In this document: piece by piece, positions 8,344 through 18,528 of the stretch
How the letters are laid out: the number at the start of each line of letters is the position of its first letter
Position numbering within the stretch: position 1 is the first letter of the stretch
From: Bradyrhizobium guangxiense
GTDB lineage: Bacteria; Pseudomonadota; Alphaproteobacteria; Rhizobiales; Xanthobacteraceae
Length of the DNA stretch: 64,000 nt
Reading direction: 5' to 3'
Assembly: GCF_004114915.1 (NCBI RefSeq)
Contig: NZ_CP022220.1
Coordinates: 124,001-188,000 of the forward strand
Notes under the pieces: model-generated
What the model was told of the DNA's origin: nothing
Database searches by the model: none
What the model saw: the letters and a program-made list of their open reading frames with translations, nothing else
Program-made: the position numbers and the translations under genes

Positions 8344-9648
8344 ATGAGTTTCAAAGTAACCGCAGCCGGCGCTTCACACGAACCTACCCTGCATTGTCCC
8401 AACTGCAATCACGAGATCCGGTTGACGGAATCATTGGCCGCTCCCCTCCTCGCTGAAATTCGTCAGCGCTTTCAACAGCAGCTGGCCAGCAAAGATGCAG
8501 AGATGGAGCGTAAGACCGAGGCACTGCGGCTGGAACGCGAGCAGGTCGCTAAGGACCGCGAGCAAATCGAGGACCACGTTGCGAAACGATTGATCGCCGA
8601 ACGTGCCCAGCTGGTCGCGGCCGAAAGCAAGAAGGCGCGAGAGGCGGCCGCGGCCGAGCTGCAGGCGAAGGAAGCGGAAGCTGCGGAGCTGCGAGCCAAC
8701 CTGCTTACCAACAACGCAAAGCTTGCCGAGGCCCAAAACAGCAAGCCGAACTGATGCGACAGCAGCGCGCACTCGAAGGGAAAAGCGCGACTCGACCTGA
8801 CAATAGAGAAGCGCGTGCAGGCCTCAATCAGCGAAATCCAGATCAAGGCCAGGCACGAAGCCGACGAGGCTGCGCGCTTGCGCGTTGCGAGAAGACCAGA
8901 CTATCGAGTCGATGACTCGAACGATCGAGGAACTCAAGCGACAGGCCGAGCAGGGATCACAGCAATCCCAAGGGGAAGTGCTCGAGCTCGAGCTCGAAGA
9001 TCTTCTGCGCGGACGTTTTCCGACGATTCGATTGAGCCGGTGGAAAAGGTGAGCTTGGGGCGGACGTATTCAGCAGTAAATGGCGCCATTGGCAAACCTG
9101 CCGGCATCATCCTTTGGGAAACCAAGCGAACCAAGGCATGGAGTGACGGATGGCTTGCCAAACTGCGTGACGACCAGCGTCGTTCCGCCGCCGACGTCGC
9201 TCTGATCATCTCTCATGCGCTGCCGAAGCACGTCGAGCAATTTGACCTAGTCGACGGCGTATGGGTGGCCCATCCGCGTTGCGCATTGCCGGTCGCCGTG
9301 GCGCTGCGCCAGGGGCTGATCGACGTAAGCGGATCGCGCCTCGTTCAGCAGGGTCAGCAGACCAAGATGGAGCAGGTTTATCACTACCTGACCGGCACGA
9401 AGTTTCGGCAGCGGGTAGAAGCTGTGGTTGAGAAATTCAACGATATGCGCGACGACCTGGACAAGGAACGCAAGTTCATGGGCCGGCAATGGGCCAAGCG
9501 CGAAACTCAGATCCTCGCCGTGGTGGAGTCGACCGTTGGCATGGTGGGCGATTTGCAGGCGATCGCCGGCAAAGCCATGCCAGAGATTCCGAGCCTGGAT
9601 ATGCCACTGCTTGAGAGCCACGCCGCTCCTGAACGAAAGGTGGGATGA
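8344..9648 (+). pseudogene. DUF2130 family protein, copy 1, multiply frameshifted
   Basis: Starts MSFKVTAAGASHEPTLHC at 8344 and aligns along its length with the second copy at 36458. It has a zinc-ribbon (CPNCNHEIRL), a long Lys/Glu/Ala coiled coil, then the DUF2130 domain with a restriction-like core (WETKRTKAWSD). Compared with copy 2 it has lost single bases at least six times, for example near 8738, 8781, 8799, 8889, 9030 and 9048. The last part, from about 9100, is in frame again and ends with the intact C-terminus (MPEIPSLDMPLL plus a tail). It cannot make the full protein. Upstream homology to copy 2 begins near 8130. Confidence 0.8.
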
Positions 9649-9964
9649 TGGCGGAAGCTGATGGCGAGCTCGAGTCGGAGAGCATACCTCGCTCCCGCCG
9701 CCTCCACCCGAGCCGGCGGACGGGATCGACTGAAGCTGGAGGCGTGAGGGAGCCAGGATAGCGGCACTCCTCGTCAGATCTCGTCTCCTCACCGGTTCAA
9801 GCGATTAGTCGAGGAAGCTAATCTCGATGCCCTTCATCCCCTCGCCGCTTCGCTGCTTACCTTTTTCACTTTGACTACCTGCCCGCCTTGCAACCTCTGA
9901 TTATGTTGCTTTAAGACTTACTAGCGGGGACTCAGGTCGGTCCTGCAACTCGTCGCGAGGGTCC
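9649..9964. other. Gap between DUF2130 copy 1 and SIR2 gene
   Basis: 316 bases with no recognisable gene or repeat. The promoter of the SIR2-HerA pair must lie here; no palindrome stands out. The last bases (GCGAGGGTCC) give a ribosome binding site for the ATG at 9965. Confidence 0.5.
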
Positions 9965-11268
9965 ATGGAGTGGAAGGCGCACGGTTACCGGGTTGGTGCA
10001 TCGAGCGAGACCTTCGATAGCATCCCAGAAAGCGCAGACGAACTTGATCGGTTCATCGCGCTACACCGCCGAAAGATCGAGCCGTGGCTCTCGGCGGTAT
10101 TCCAAGCTGAGCATCTGAACCTCCTGCTTGGCAGCGGCTTTACCATTGCTGTGGGCTTCGCTGCCGGCGTCAAGGCGACGGGTATGGCGATTGCGACGGG
10201 GAAGTCGAAACATGCCAAGGCAATCCTCGTCACGCGACCGCAAGCGCCAAAAAGATGGGTCGCGGTCAAGCTAACATCGAAGATCAGTTGCGTAGCGCCA
10301 TTGCTGTGCTCGATGGTCTTGACATCATCGATAAGGGGTCGGCGCAAGGTGTTCGCGACGACATTAACTCCGCAATCGCGACATTCCTAACCTCACTGCT
10401 TGCTACCGAGCGAGGTATTTTCGAAGCAAACAGTGCATCAGCACTGGCGACGGTGCAGTCATTTCTGCTCAGCTTCGTCAGCCGCGCCGCTTCACGCGAG
10501 CGTTTACATATCTTCACGACCAACTACGACCGGTTGATCGAACATGGCTGCGATCAAGCGGGGCTACGGATCATTGATCGCTTTGTGGGGAGCTTGCGTC
10601 CACTGTTCCGCAACACTCGGATCGAGCTCGATTATCATTACAACCCACCCGGGATCCGCGGTGAGCCGCGCTTTATGGAAGGCGTCGTCCGTCTGACCAA
10701 GCTCCACGGCAGCCTTGATTGGCGCTTCGACCCCATCGCGCATCGGATCTATCGGTCAGAGACACCATTTGGTGCCGACGACGATCATCCGAGCTTACCA
10801 GATTCTCCAGTTGATACCGTGATGATCTATCCTAATCCGGCTAAGGACGTGGAGACCACCCAATATCCTTATGCGGAGCTATTCCGTGATTTCGCCTCGG
10901 CAACTTGCAGACCCAACTCGGTGGTGGTGACCTACGGCTACGGGTTCGGTGATGACCACATCAACCGTGTTCTGCTCGATATGCTGTCGGTTCCGTCCGC
11001 ACACCTCGTGATCATCGCCTTTGAACTAGACGATCGCATCAAGGGATTTCTCAATCAAACTCGTCCTGCACAAGTCAGCCTCCTCGCCGGCAACCATTTC
11101 GGAAGCCTCCAGCACCTCGTCGACGATTATCTGCCAAAGCCCGCGCTCGATTACATCACCGGGCGTATGTCTGACTTGCTGAAGAACCGCGCTTTCGCAG
11201 ATGCCGCTGCGGGCCTGGCGCCAGCCGAACCGAGTCAGCCGCCAGCGGGCTCTGGAGGAGGAACGTGA
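9965..11268 (+). pseudogene. SIR2-like NAD+-hydrolysing defence protein, one frameshift
   Basis: The SIR2 subunit of a SIR2-HerA anti-phage pair. The N-terminal frame from 9965 carries the NAD-binding loop LLLGSGFTIAVGFAAG near residue 56. Reading must shift by one base in the GGGG at about 10197-10201 to continue as EVETCQGNPRHATASAKKMG and on to 11268. The second frame has SIR2-typical HIFTTNYDRLIEHG, VRLTKLHGSLDW and VVTYGYGFGDDHINR. Known SIR2-HerA systems deplete NAD+ on phage sensing. The stop overlaps the HerA start (GTGA). If the indel is real, this subunit is inactive; if it is an assembly error, the gene encodes about 434 residues. Confidence 0.8.
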
Positions 11269-13358
11269 GCTCCCCGATCGAACGGCTCGCTGAACTGGTC
11301 ATCGGCACGGTCGAGTCGATCTCCTCGGATGAGATCCGTGTGCTGCTCGATCTCGATGCGCCACAGGCTACTGCGCTCAACACCGGCACACCGATGAGCT
11401 TCCCAAGGCTCAATAGTTACGTGCTGATACCGAATGAGGCTGGTGCTACCGTCGCCTACGTCACGTGGATCGGGATTGAACGATCGCCGTACCCCAAACG
11501 GTCGGGGCTTAAGGATTTCGGCCTGATCGATCTGCCATTCCCTCTGCGGAAGATGTCGCTCACTCCGATCGGCACCCTGTCTGTCGCTCGAAACCGACGC
11601 GAGGGAAGCAGTATGTTCGAATTGAGTCGAGGAATCGTTGCGTTCCCTTCGGTAGGCGATCAGATACCAATCCCAACGCCGGAACAAATCACAGCTATCG
11701 TCGGAGCAAAGGACAAGGACCGCCGCGTTCGCATCGGCTCGTCACCGCTGGCTGCAGATACCTCAATTATGGTCGATCCCGATAAGATCTTCGGGCGGCA
11801 CGTCGCCGTACTCGGCAACACCGGTAGTGGAAAATCCTGCTCCGTCGCTGGGCTGATCCGCTGGTCACTCGATGCGGCGCAGGCCGCTCTTGAGAATGGC
11901 ACAGAACAGCCGAATGCGCGGTTTATTATTCTTGATCCTAATGGGGAGTACGCCAAAGCATTTGCAGATAGGGGCGGAAATATCCGCCTGTTTCGTGTCC
12001 CGCCCATCGACCTCAACAGGGGTGAACGCGCGCTCCGTCTGCCGGCCTGGCTCTGGAACGGTCACGAGTGGACCGCGGTATCGTTCGCACGACCCGGAGC
12101 GCAGCGGCCCCTGCTGCTCCAAGCGCTTCGTGAACTAAAGAACGGGCAGCTGGCGGGGACGCCTCGCCAAACTATCGTCAGGCGGCATTTGTATTCCTAT
12201 CGCATCATGATCGCCGCTATGTTGGCCGAAGGTGCCGCGACCTACGCTGGCAGCGCAAGCAATCGGCGGCGCTGCGGCGAACTGCTAGACAACATTGCAT
12301 CAGACTGCAGCAATATGACGGAATCCGTTGATGGTGAGCACAAGACAGCTCTGGAAGAGATAAGCAGCATTATCGAAACTATCGCTAATTCCCGTCGGTC
12401 AGGAGACTGGTTCAACTCCTTCTCAGTACAGGACATGGAAGCGGTGCGGAGGTCACTGCAGAGCTTCGTAGATCTGGTAGAGGATGCTTTCGCCATCGCG
12501 CATCTTACGGAAGATGCACCGATACCATTCGACGTACACATGCTGCCAGAGCACCTTGAGAGGATAGCAGCGACGGAGGGAGGTGCGTTGGCCGGATTCA
12601 TCAGCACGCTCGGCATGCGCATCCGCGGCATGATGTCGGACCCGAGACTCGGTCAAGTGATTGGAAGTGACCCGGCGATCACCTTCGATGCCTGGCTTGA
12701 CGCGTTCGTGGGCAGCAACGCCTCGGCCAACGGACAGGTCGCAATCGTTGACCTTTCGTTGGTGCCTTCAGAAATAATCCACGTAGTCGTTGCGGTTCTG
12801 GGACGGCTGACGTTTGAGGCATTGCAGCGCTACCGACGGCTTCATCCTGATGGCAAACCTCTGCCCACGACCTTGGTTCTAGAGGAAGCACACAACTTTG
12901 TTCGGCGAGGCGCCAACGAAGATGGGCCGGCAGAAAACCCGACCCAGCTCTGTCGCGAGACGTTCGAAAAGATCGCGCGCGAAGGTCGCAAGTTTGGTCT
13001 TGGATTGATGCTATCGTCACAACGCCCATCGGAGCTCTCGCCCACGATCCTTGCACAGTGCAATACTTTCCTACTGCACCGGATCGTAAACGACCTCGAT
13101 CAGGCGCTAGTTGGACGTCTCGTTCCCGACAATGTGGCGGGCTTGCTAAAGGAGCTACCTAGCCTACCATCCCGTCAGGCAATTTTGCTGGGATGGGCCA
13201 CGCCGATTCCTTTGCTCGTGGAGATGGATGAACTTGCCGAGGCACATCGGCCGCAATCGTCAGACCCAGATTTCTGGGACGTTTGGATCGGCAAGAACCC
13301 ACGTCCGATCGATTGGCCCACCCTCGTCGGCGATTGGACCGGCAGTGCGCAGAATTGA
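11265..13358 (+). CDS. HerA-type hexameric ATPase/helicase (SIR2 partner)
   Basis: 697 residues from a GTG at 11265 preceded by GGAGGAGGAAC. It has a HAS-barrel-like N-terminus (residues about 1-100), Walker A LGNTGSGKS near residue 185, and Walker B TTLVLEEAHNF near residue 533, followed by KFGLGLMLSSQRPSEL and the sensor region QCNTFLLHRIVND. This is the DUF87/HerA fold, here acting as the ATPase partner of the SIR2 effector in a supramolecular complex. It is translationally coupled to the SIR2 gene. The reading frame is intact, in contrast to the SIR2 gene. Confidence 0.88.
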   Translation: MSSPIERLAELVIGTVESISSDEIRVLLDLDAPQATALNTGTPMSFPRLNSYVLIPNEAGATVAYVTWIGIERSPYPKRSGLKDFGLIDLPFPLRKMSLTPIGTLSVARNRREGSSMFELSRGIVAFPSVGDQIPIPTPEQITAIVGAKDKDRRVRIGSSPLAADTSIMVDPDKIFGRHVAVLGNTGSGKSCSVAGLIRWSLDAAQAALENGTEQPNARFIILDPNGEYAKAFADRGGNIRLFRVPPIDLNRGERALRLPAWLWNGHEWTAVSFARPGAQRPLLLQALRELKNGQLAGTPRQTIVRRHLYSYRIMIAAMLAEGAATYAGSASNRRRCGELLDNIASDCSNMTESVDGEHKTALEEISSIIETIANSRRSGDWFNSFSVQDMEAVRRSLQSFVDLVEDAFAIAHLTEDAPIPFDVHMLPEHLERIAATEGGALAGFISTLGMRIRGMMSDPRLGQVIGSDPAITFDAWLDAFVGSNASANGQVAIVDLSLVPSEIIHVVVAVLGRLTFEALQRYRRLHPDGKPLPTTLVLEEAHNFVRRGANEDGPAENPTQLCRETFEKIAREGRKFGLGLMLSSQRPSELSPTILAQCNTFLLHRIVNDLDQALVGRLVPDNVAGLLKELPSLPSRQAILLGWATPIPLLVEMDELAEAHRPQSSDPDFWDVWIGKNPRPIDWPTLVGDWTGSAQN

Positions 13359-13937
13359 ACAGACTGCGCTCCTCGATCAGACGTTTCCATGACTGCCGCA
13401 CGCCTTATGAGTCCGACGGGAGAAAACAAGGTGAGCTGGTGATCTCATTGCTCAATGGCTTGCAGGACGAGACGGAGAGCGAGGTCGAGTTCGTCGAATC
13501 CGCTATTGTCATTCGGCGTCACAATTGATCCCTTCAGCATCCAATTTTGCATGCCGAATGACAGCTTGCCCGCTAAGTTGAGTGGCGTAAGTCGGCCGGC
13601 GTCAGCAGGCGATGAGATCGCTTCGACGGAAACACTGATCCGGCAGCAAGTGCCCGAGCATTGCTAACTGCGTTTCGTGTTGCGGGGACTTCGTGCTGAG
13701 CACAGACGAGGCTAGGGCCGAGATCGATCGGATCGACACCATTGCAATCAACTGGCGCCAAGTTTTTGAGGATGAGGGTGTCGACGAAATCGAAAGAATA
13801 GCACCTGCCTTCCCAATAGCAGACTGCTTTCCCCGCAAGCTCGTCTCCAGCCTTAGAGAGCTCAGCCGACTTTGCCGGCTGCGCTGGCCTTGCTTTTTAC
13901 GGTCGTACTTCCACCGTTGTGACTGATAAGCACTTCT
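13359..13937. other. Intergenic region with weak remnants
   Basis: 579 bases without a convincing gene. About 13537-13566 resembles the right-hand end of the IS21 element at 54000-54030 (CAATTTTGC..GCCGAATGACAG), so an old IS end may lie here. From 13693 a short open frame reads LSTDEARAEIDRIDTIAINW then ERIAPAFP, which could be the tail of a HipA-like kinase, but it is too short to name. Confidence 0.35.
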
Positions 13938-15506
13938 CTACGAGATGGAGAGCATGACCTTATCCCAGTTAGAGAATCCCTCCGCGAAAAAGGCCGGTCT
14001 TTTCGACCCCCGATCCTTATTCGATCGTTCAACTGCGCTCTCGACAAAGTCAGACGTATCGGCATTCAATGCCCGCACCACCTCTGATACAATATGGGGC
14101 CGACCACCGATGAGCGTGACCTCCGGCTCCGAGCGGCTCGATGATACAATCGGAAGTTCGATAAGCGCCGTATAGCACGACCCAAAACATTCGAGCGAAA
14201 AAGGCGTCAACAAAGCATCGTCAGAAGTCAGTTGAATTTCGTCAGGCCAATGGTTGAAGATGATATTGACGCCTGGCGTTGATGCTACGGCAAGAAATTC
14301 GATGTGAGTATCAACCCAATCGACGAAGTCGGCAAATTTAAAGCGGCGCGCTGTCTGCCGACCTGCCCGAACCATCGCCGATACAATCCTACGAAGAACT
14401 GGCGCGGCCGGAATCCAATGCGCAAATGGCCCTTCGCCTGGTGCCATTTCCAACTTGAGCTCTTTTCCCTTGAAACGGAGCGTTATCGATTTCTGCGGCC
14501 TGGCCAGTATGACGCCAATCTCGATGATGGCGACCGCCTCCTCCAGGTCGACAATTCGTTCACCGTCATAGTTGAGCGTTAGGTTCGCCTCCGCCTTCGG
14601 AAAGTCGATCAAAAATTCAAGGAAGTTGTTTGCAAGTCGCACCGGCCCGAGCTTTCCATCGAATATCGGAGTGACGAACATCTCGAGCTCTACCGAGGTC
14701 CACTCGCCTGCTTCCGAAGAAAGTTCAACCGTGGTTGACATCGATGACGATACGTTTAGCTCCAGCACCGCTTCCCGAAACTCATCGCGATCATTGTCGA
14801 GCGGAATTCCGAACCGGCGTCGCTCAATCGTCAGGTCCGTCACCTTAAGCGTGCGAGGGCCACCCAAAAAGAGCTGACCGATCTTTTCGCCCGCATTTTC
14901 TCCTGGAACGAAAAATCGACCGACAATGGATCTGTTATCAAAACCGCAAGTCTTGCGGTAGTCGACCTTCCCTGCAATATAATCGGCAGGTGCCCCTCCG
15001 AGCATTCCGTTTAAAGCCTTTGCCAGCCCTTCTCCTGCTGGAGACAATTCTACCGCACGATCGAGTGGCACAAGAATCGTGATTCTGTGAATGTTCCGCT
15101 TTCCTTTGGCTTCCTCGCTGCGAACCCGCTTGAGGGTGTCGTAGATCATTTTTTGATCGACCGGGACGAGGAGAGTGCGAATCGGCGTCCGCCCGTCTTT
15201 GACGAAAAACATGACGACGATCGCCGCCGGCAGGTCAGCATCAACGAGATGCTTGAGCGCCGACAGCTTGATCCTCGGCGGCTGAGATCCTTCTGTCGCT
15301 TTCACTTGGATCAAGAATTTCGGAAGATCGTTCTGGGAATCAAGCGGACGCTCTTTCATCCGCAAAGGCTCGCCTTCAAGGAGGTAGTCCCAGCCGAGAC
15401 GGTCTGCCTGTGATTTCTGGGCACGAAACCCTTCCGGTTCACACCAACCGATGAACACATTCTCACCTCGCGCGCCAAGATCTGGAACGCTCACTGAATT
15501 CTTCAT
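13938..15506 (-). CDS. DUF4365-like PD-(D/E)XK protein, putative defence effector
   Basis: 522 residues. The N-terminal 100 residues (RGENVFIGWCEPEGFRAQKS, GWDYLLEG, KFLIQVKAT) follow the pattern of DUF4365-like restriction-fold domains: an early Glu, then D in WDYLLE, then QVK as the ExK-like element. The remaining 400 residues are unrecognised, beta-rich and acidic. It lies three bases downstream of an HTH gene and is surely co-transcribed with it. The pair stands alone between SIR2-HerA and the mobilization region. A nuclease role is inferred from the N-terminal pattern and the defence-rich neighbourhood only. Confidence 0.6.
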   Translation of the reverse strand: MKNSVSVPDLGARGENVFIGWCEPEGFRAQKSQADRLGWDYLLEGEPLRMKERPLDSQNDLPKFLIQVKATEGSQPPRIKLSALKHLVDADLPAAIVVMFFVKDGRTPIRTLLVPVDQKMIYDTLKRVRSEEAKGKRNIHRITILVPLDRAVELSPAGEGLAKALNGMLGGAPADYIAGKVDYRKTCGFDNRSIVGRFFVPGENAGEKIGQLFLGGPRTLKVTDLTIERRRFGIPLDNDRDEFREAVLELNVSSSMSTTVELSSEAGEWTSVELEMFVTPIFDGKLGPVRLANNFLEFLIDFPKAEANLTLNYDGERIVDLEEAVAIIEIGVILARPQKSITLRFKGKELKLEMAPGEGPFAHWIPAAPVLRRIVSAMVRAGRQTARRFKFADFVDWVDTHIEFLAVASTPGVNIIFNHWPDEIQLTSDDALLTPFSLECFGSCYTALIELPIVSSSRSEPEVTLIGGRPHIVSEVVRALNADTSDFVESAVERSNKDRGSKRPAFFAEGFSNWDKVMLSIS

Positions 15507-15509
15507 ATT

Positions 15510-16280
15510 TTAGACCATAGCCTTAGCTACTGCTGAAACCAGATCGATAGTCGGGAAGAACCCGAGTTCGTGGAGTTGATGCAGTAATTCCTCAAATTGA
15601 AGGTGATTGGCGCTGCCCTTGGCGGCAAGCTTCGCCAGTTCATCGATTTTGCCGGCGAGTAATTCGATGTCCCGCTGGCGGCGTTTGGAGTCCGCAGGCG
15701 ACAGCCGCTGCGGGCCATCGACAACAAACGCGGCCGAATGTTTTCGGACGTACTCCGCGACGTTGTCCAGCGCAATTTCGCTTTCGCCGGCCTTTGAAAA
15801 AGCCATGCTGATGCTGTACGCGGCATCTTCAAGGTACGGCCTGTCCCGCACGAGGTCCGGCGAGCTGTCTTTGCGGCGGTACCCGCTGAGAGAGAAGCTT
15901 CCGTTTTGCAGGTTGTAAAACCCGATCTCAAAAGGACCGAACGTCGCAACGCCTTTAGCGATATTGACCGACCATGGATTTTGCGGCCCGCCGCGAGCTT
16001 CGACCGCTTTGATCAGCCCGCTCACCTCTCGCGCATGAAGTCGCGCACGCTCGAGCTGAGCTTGGTCGTTCTCGAATATGGAAATGGCGTCCGGCTTCCA
16101 AGCCAAGTGCCGCGCGTGGAGTTGGTGCCAGGCACGCAGAGCGGCTTGGGCCGGACCGGGAATTTCCTCGCCTTCCATCCATCTTCGAAGCGTTCGCGTC
16201 GAAACTCCCAACAGTTGCGCAGCCTCGGCCAGGTCGAGGCCCAGAAATGTCAAAATTTCAGTCAGCTCAATACTTGTCAT
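15510..16280 (-). CDS. HTH-domain protein pairing with the DUF4365-like gene
   Basis: 256 residues. Residues about 12-48 form a helix-turn-helix (DLAEAAQLLGVSTRTLRRWM), as in XRE/MerR-like or phage regulators. The rest is an unrecognised domain of about 200 residues with a conserved-looking helical tail (LLAGKIDELAKLAAKG). As first gene of a two-gene operon with a palindrome just upstream (16319-16331) it is likely an autoregulator, and possibly an antitoxin-like partner of the following gene. Intact frame. Confidence 0.65.
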   Translation of the reverse strand: MTSIELTEILTFLGLDLAEAAQLLGVSTRTLRRWMEGEEIPGPAQAALRAWHQLHARHLAWKPDAISIFENDQAQLERARLHAREVSGLIKAVEARGGPQNPWSVNIAKGVATFGPFEIGFYNLQNGSFSLSGYRRKDSSPDLVRDRPYLEDAAYSISMAFSKAGESEIALDNVAEYVRKHSAAFVVDGPQRLSPADSKRRQRDIELLAGKIDELAKLAAKGSANHLQFEELLHQLHELGFFPTIDLVSAVAKAMV

Positions 16281-16318
16281 TATGTAAAATCCGTTTTGAT
16301 AATTTGTCCTTCGTATTT

Positions 16319-16331
16319 TGACAATATGTCA
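16319..16331. promoter_or_regulatory. Palindromic operator upstream of HTH gene
   Basis: TGACA-ATA-TGTCA flanked by TTT and GAAAA, 39 bases before the HTH start codon at 16280. A degenerate second copy (TTTTGATAATTTGTCC, 16294-16309) lies between it and the gene. Likely bound by the HTH protein. Confidence 0.55.
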
Positions 16332-16548
16332 GAAAAAAGAACCTGCTTTGTCCCCCTCCCCTTCCGCGGGAGTGTCGTCCCGACGCGCGAGTTGGCGAAT
16401 GCCGTCACCAAAACAGATTGAAAAATGGACCGCCGCTACTCGGTCGTCGTCATCGCATTCCGTCGGTTCAGACGCAGATTTACCGCAAGAGTATTGGGAT
16501 TCAATCCTGGCTGACGCGAGCGTCGGAACGAGTCCAGGCGTGCCAATT

Positions 16549-16768
16549 CAGCAGCGACGGCTATCGGAGATCCCTCGTCACGTTTTGCGGGTGACCTGCC
16601 AGCGCTGCAGTCGAATCGTTGAGATCCGAAAAGGCAGATGCGGTCGGGTCTTTCGATCAGCATGCAGTCTGGAAGGACGTCGGGCAGAAGTCGGCCGATC
16701 GGACATGTCAGAATCGTAGCGCGCGCTACGAGGAGGATGGCTGCTGGCTATCTTTCAAGAGCTCCTAA
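16549..16768 (+). pseudogene. Conserved rhizobial zinc-ribbon-like small protein, frameshifted
   Basis: One frame reads RRLSEIPRHVLRVTCQRCSR IVEI, and after a one-base shift near 16630 the next reads KADAVGSF, HAVWKDVGQK, CQNRSARYEEDGCW and ends at TAA 16768. Joined together they form a small Cys-containing protein (CxxC early, two Cys late) that I recognise as a common hypothetical in rhizobial mobile regions. Its function is unknown. The start is unclear because the upstream sequence is not convincingly coding. Confidence 0.5.
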
Positions 16769-17430
16769 AGGATCCGCTCGCGATCGGTTTGTTACTCAAT
16801 GGCGCTTAACCACCATCCAACACCCCTGTCCGGTGGCGATCGCAACGCTCTAAAGAAGGAGCTGGGCAAACGACTCCTTGAAATCGACGGGCAGGGCCAA
16901 CCCGAAGGGGTAGGTCGTCGGAAAAGATCGGGGATGAAGGAGCCTTAACAAGCGGGACACGGATCGGGCTAACGACTTCACGCCGCCCGAAAAGCGGCCG
17001 GCTTCGAGTCCAGTTGAGAGGCCGCTGCCCGCTTTGGTGGCATCTGGCCCCTATCGAGCCCACGAGACGCGGCTTCCCGAAGTCTATCTTGTTGAGACGC
17101 TAGGCTGTCAGCCGGCGACCGCCGTCGTGCTGATCGTGTCGCCACGGTGGCGAGACTTGCCTGCCGATCGCCTGCAGATCATCCATCCAGGCAGCCGTTT
17201 GGTCCTCGACACCGGTAGCACACATCTCCTGCCCGGCGCCTACTATGTCGCTCTCCGTACTGGCACATCATCGCCACCGAGGAAACTCACTTTTCGCCGG
17301 CATCATCAGTCTGATCCCGACAGCCGCCTTCACAGGCATCCCGCAGTCGGGGCGCGCAGCACGCAAAGGCGTAGAGAGAGCGAAGCGTCTCCTTCTTGGC
17401 ACTGTCGTGCAGCCCGCACCTCGTTCGTAA
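16769..17430. other. Gap before the mobilization region
   Basis: About 660 bases. A forward open frame from 17034 to 17441 reads plausibly in places (EVYLVETLGCQPATAVVLIV) but matches nothing known to me and decays into Arg/Ser-rich sequence. No RNA gene or repeat seen. Confidence 0.35.
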
Positions 17431-18252
17431 TCAAAGCCTAAAGCTGCCGCGATCCGCATAACCTTTGGGCCGAATATCCAGCGCGGCGATCAGGTCCAGG
17501 CGCTGCTTCCGACAACCAAACTCGGGGTGATCTCCCACCTGGAGCCACGCTCCGTCACGGCGCTCAAGCCATCCGGATGCAAACACCTCGCCCGCCAGGA
17601 AACCGCCATTTGCCGTTCGGACCCAGCGTTCGCCGTCGATCGCAGGCCACAGAGCAACGTGGATTGATAGCTCGTCCCAATCCGCGTCGTGAACGCTGGC
17701 AATCGCCGCAATATCCTCGATCATGAATCGGTACGTTCGACCATCGTCCCCGTACCTCGGATCCAGCAGCGGCCAGCTGTTTTCTCCTGCACGCGGCGTA
17801 AACAATCCCTGGTCGATGCCAGCATTGATCCCGGCGACCATCACATTGCGCCAGGCCCGCCGCCTGCGGGACCCGTCGTATTTCACCTTGGTTACCCCCT
17901 TGGACGCGGTCGGAATCACGTCCGCACCCTCGTAGTTGAGGCGATCGAAGGAGAATCCGCGGAGGTCTTCGTCCGATGTCGGAACACCCGTCATCGCCGC
18001 GAGCCGGCTCAGGAACGGCAATTCCTCGAGCAATGCAAAGTCCGGATGCACCGGTGCACGCTCCAACATGCGGGCTCGCAGCGCTGCATGACTTGCAAAG
18101 CCGCATGCGGCTGCGATCGCCTCGGTCAGATGGGATGATTTGTAGTTCGGATAGCCCTGCCTAACCGCACGCTTCACGGACGTGAGCGCAGATTCAGTCA
18201 AAGGGATAGCGGTCAAAGGATCCACCTGTTCATATCGGCGGCCGATGTCCAC
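17431..18252 (-). CDS. Conserved hypothetical protein downstream of relaxase
   Basis: 273 residues, intact, starting MDIGRRYEQVDPLTAIPLTE. The N-terminal part (HLTEAIAAACGFASHAALRARM) looks like a small helical DNA-binding or adaptor domain as found in plasmid- and ICE-borne hypotheticals. The C-terminal part is mixed alpha/beta without motifs. It lies downstream of, and on the same strand as, the relaxase operon, 276 bases away. Function unknown. Confidence 0.6.
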   Translation of the reverse strand: MDIGRRYEQVDPLTAIPLTESALTSVKRAVRQGYPNYKSSHLTEAIAAACGFASHAALRARMLERAPVHPDFALLEELPFLSRLAAMTGVPTSDEDLRGFSFDRLNYEGADVIPTASKGVTKVKYDGSRRRRAWRNVMVAGINAGIDQGLFTPRAGENSWPLLDPRYGDDGRTYRFMIEDIAAIASVHDADWDELSIHVALWPAIDGERWVRTANGGFLAGEVFASGWLERRDGAWLQVGDHPEFGCRKQRLDLIAALDIRPKGYADRGSFRL

Positions 18253-18528
18253 AGATTACGCACCGACCTGGATATGACGGTCGATCCAAGGATTTGAAAT
18301 AGTGCCCACTTTGACCCTGTGGCAGGTCCGGCGAGACGGCCGATTCGAAGAATGCACGATCTATCAGCCAGCTTTCAAGGACCTAGGCGCCTCAGGGCAG
18401 CCGCTCCATAGGGGTGTAACTTCCCGTTGACGGCTCCAATGCTGTTCGCGCGCTCGAGGAACATGACAAGCCGCCAGTGCACATCTACGTGCCAACCGAT
18501 GAAACGGTTGGCGGAGCGCGCGGGCGCC

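Noticed and set aside
11156..13064. Minus-strand frames opposite HerA
   Set aside because: The plus-strand gene is complete with Walker motifs; the reverse frames are low-complexity.
13693..13926. HipA kinase gene
   Set aside because: Only about 35 residues resemble the HipA tail; too short to support.
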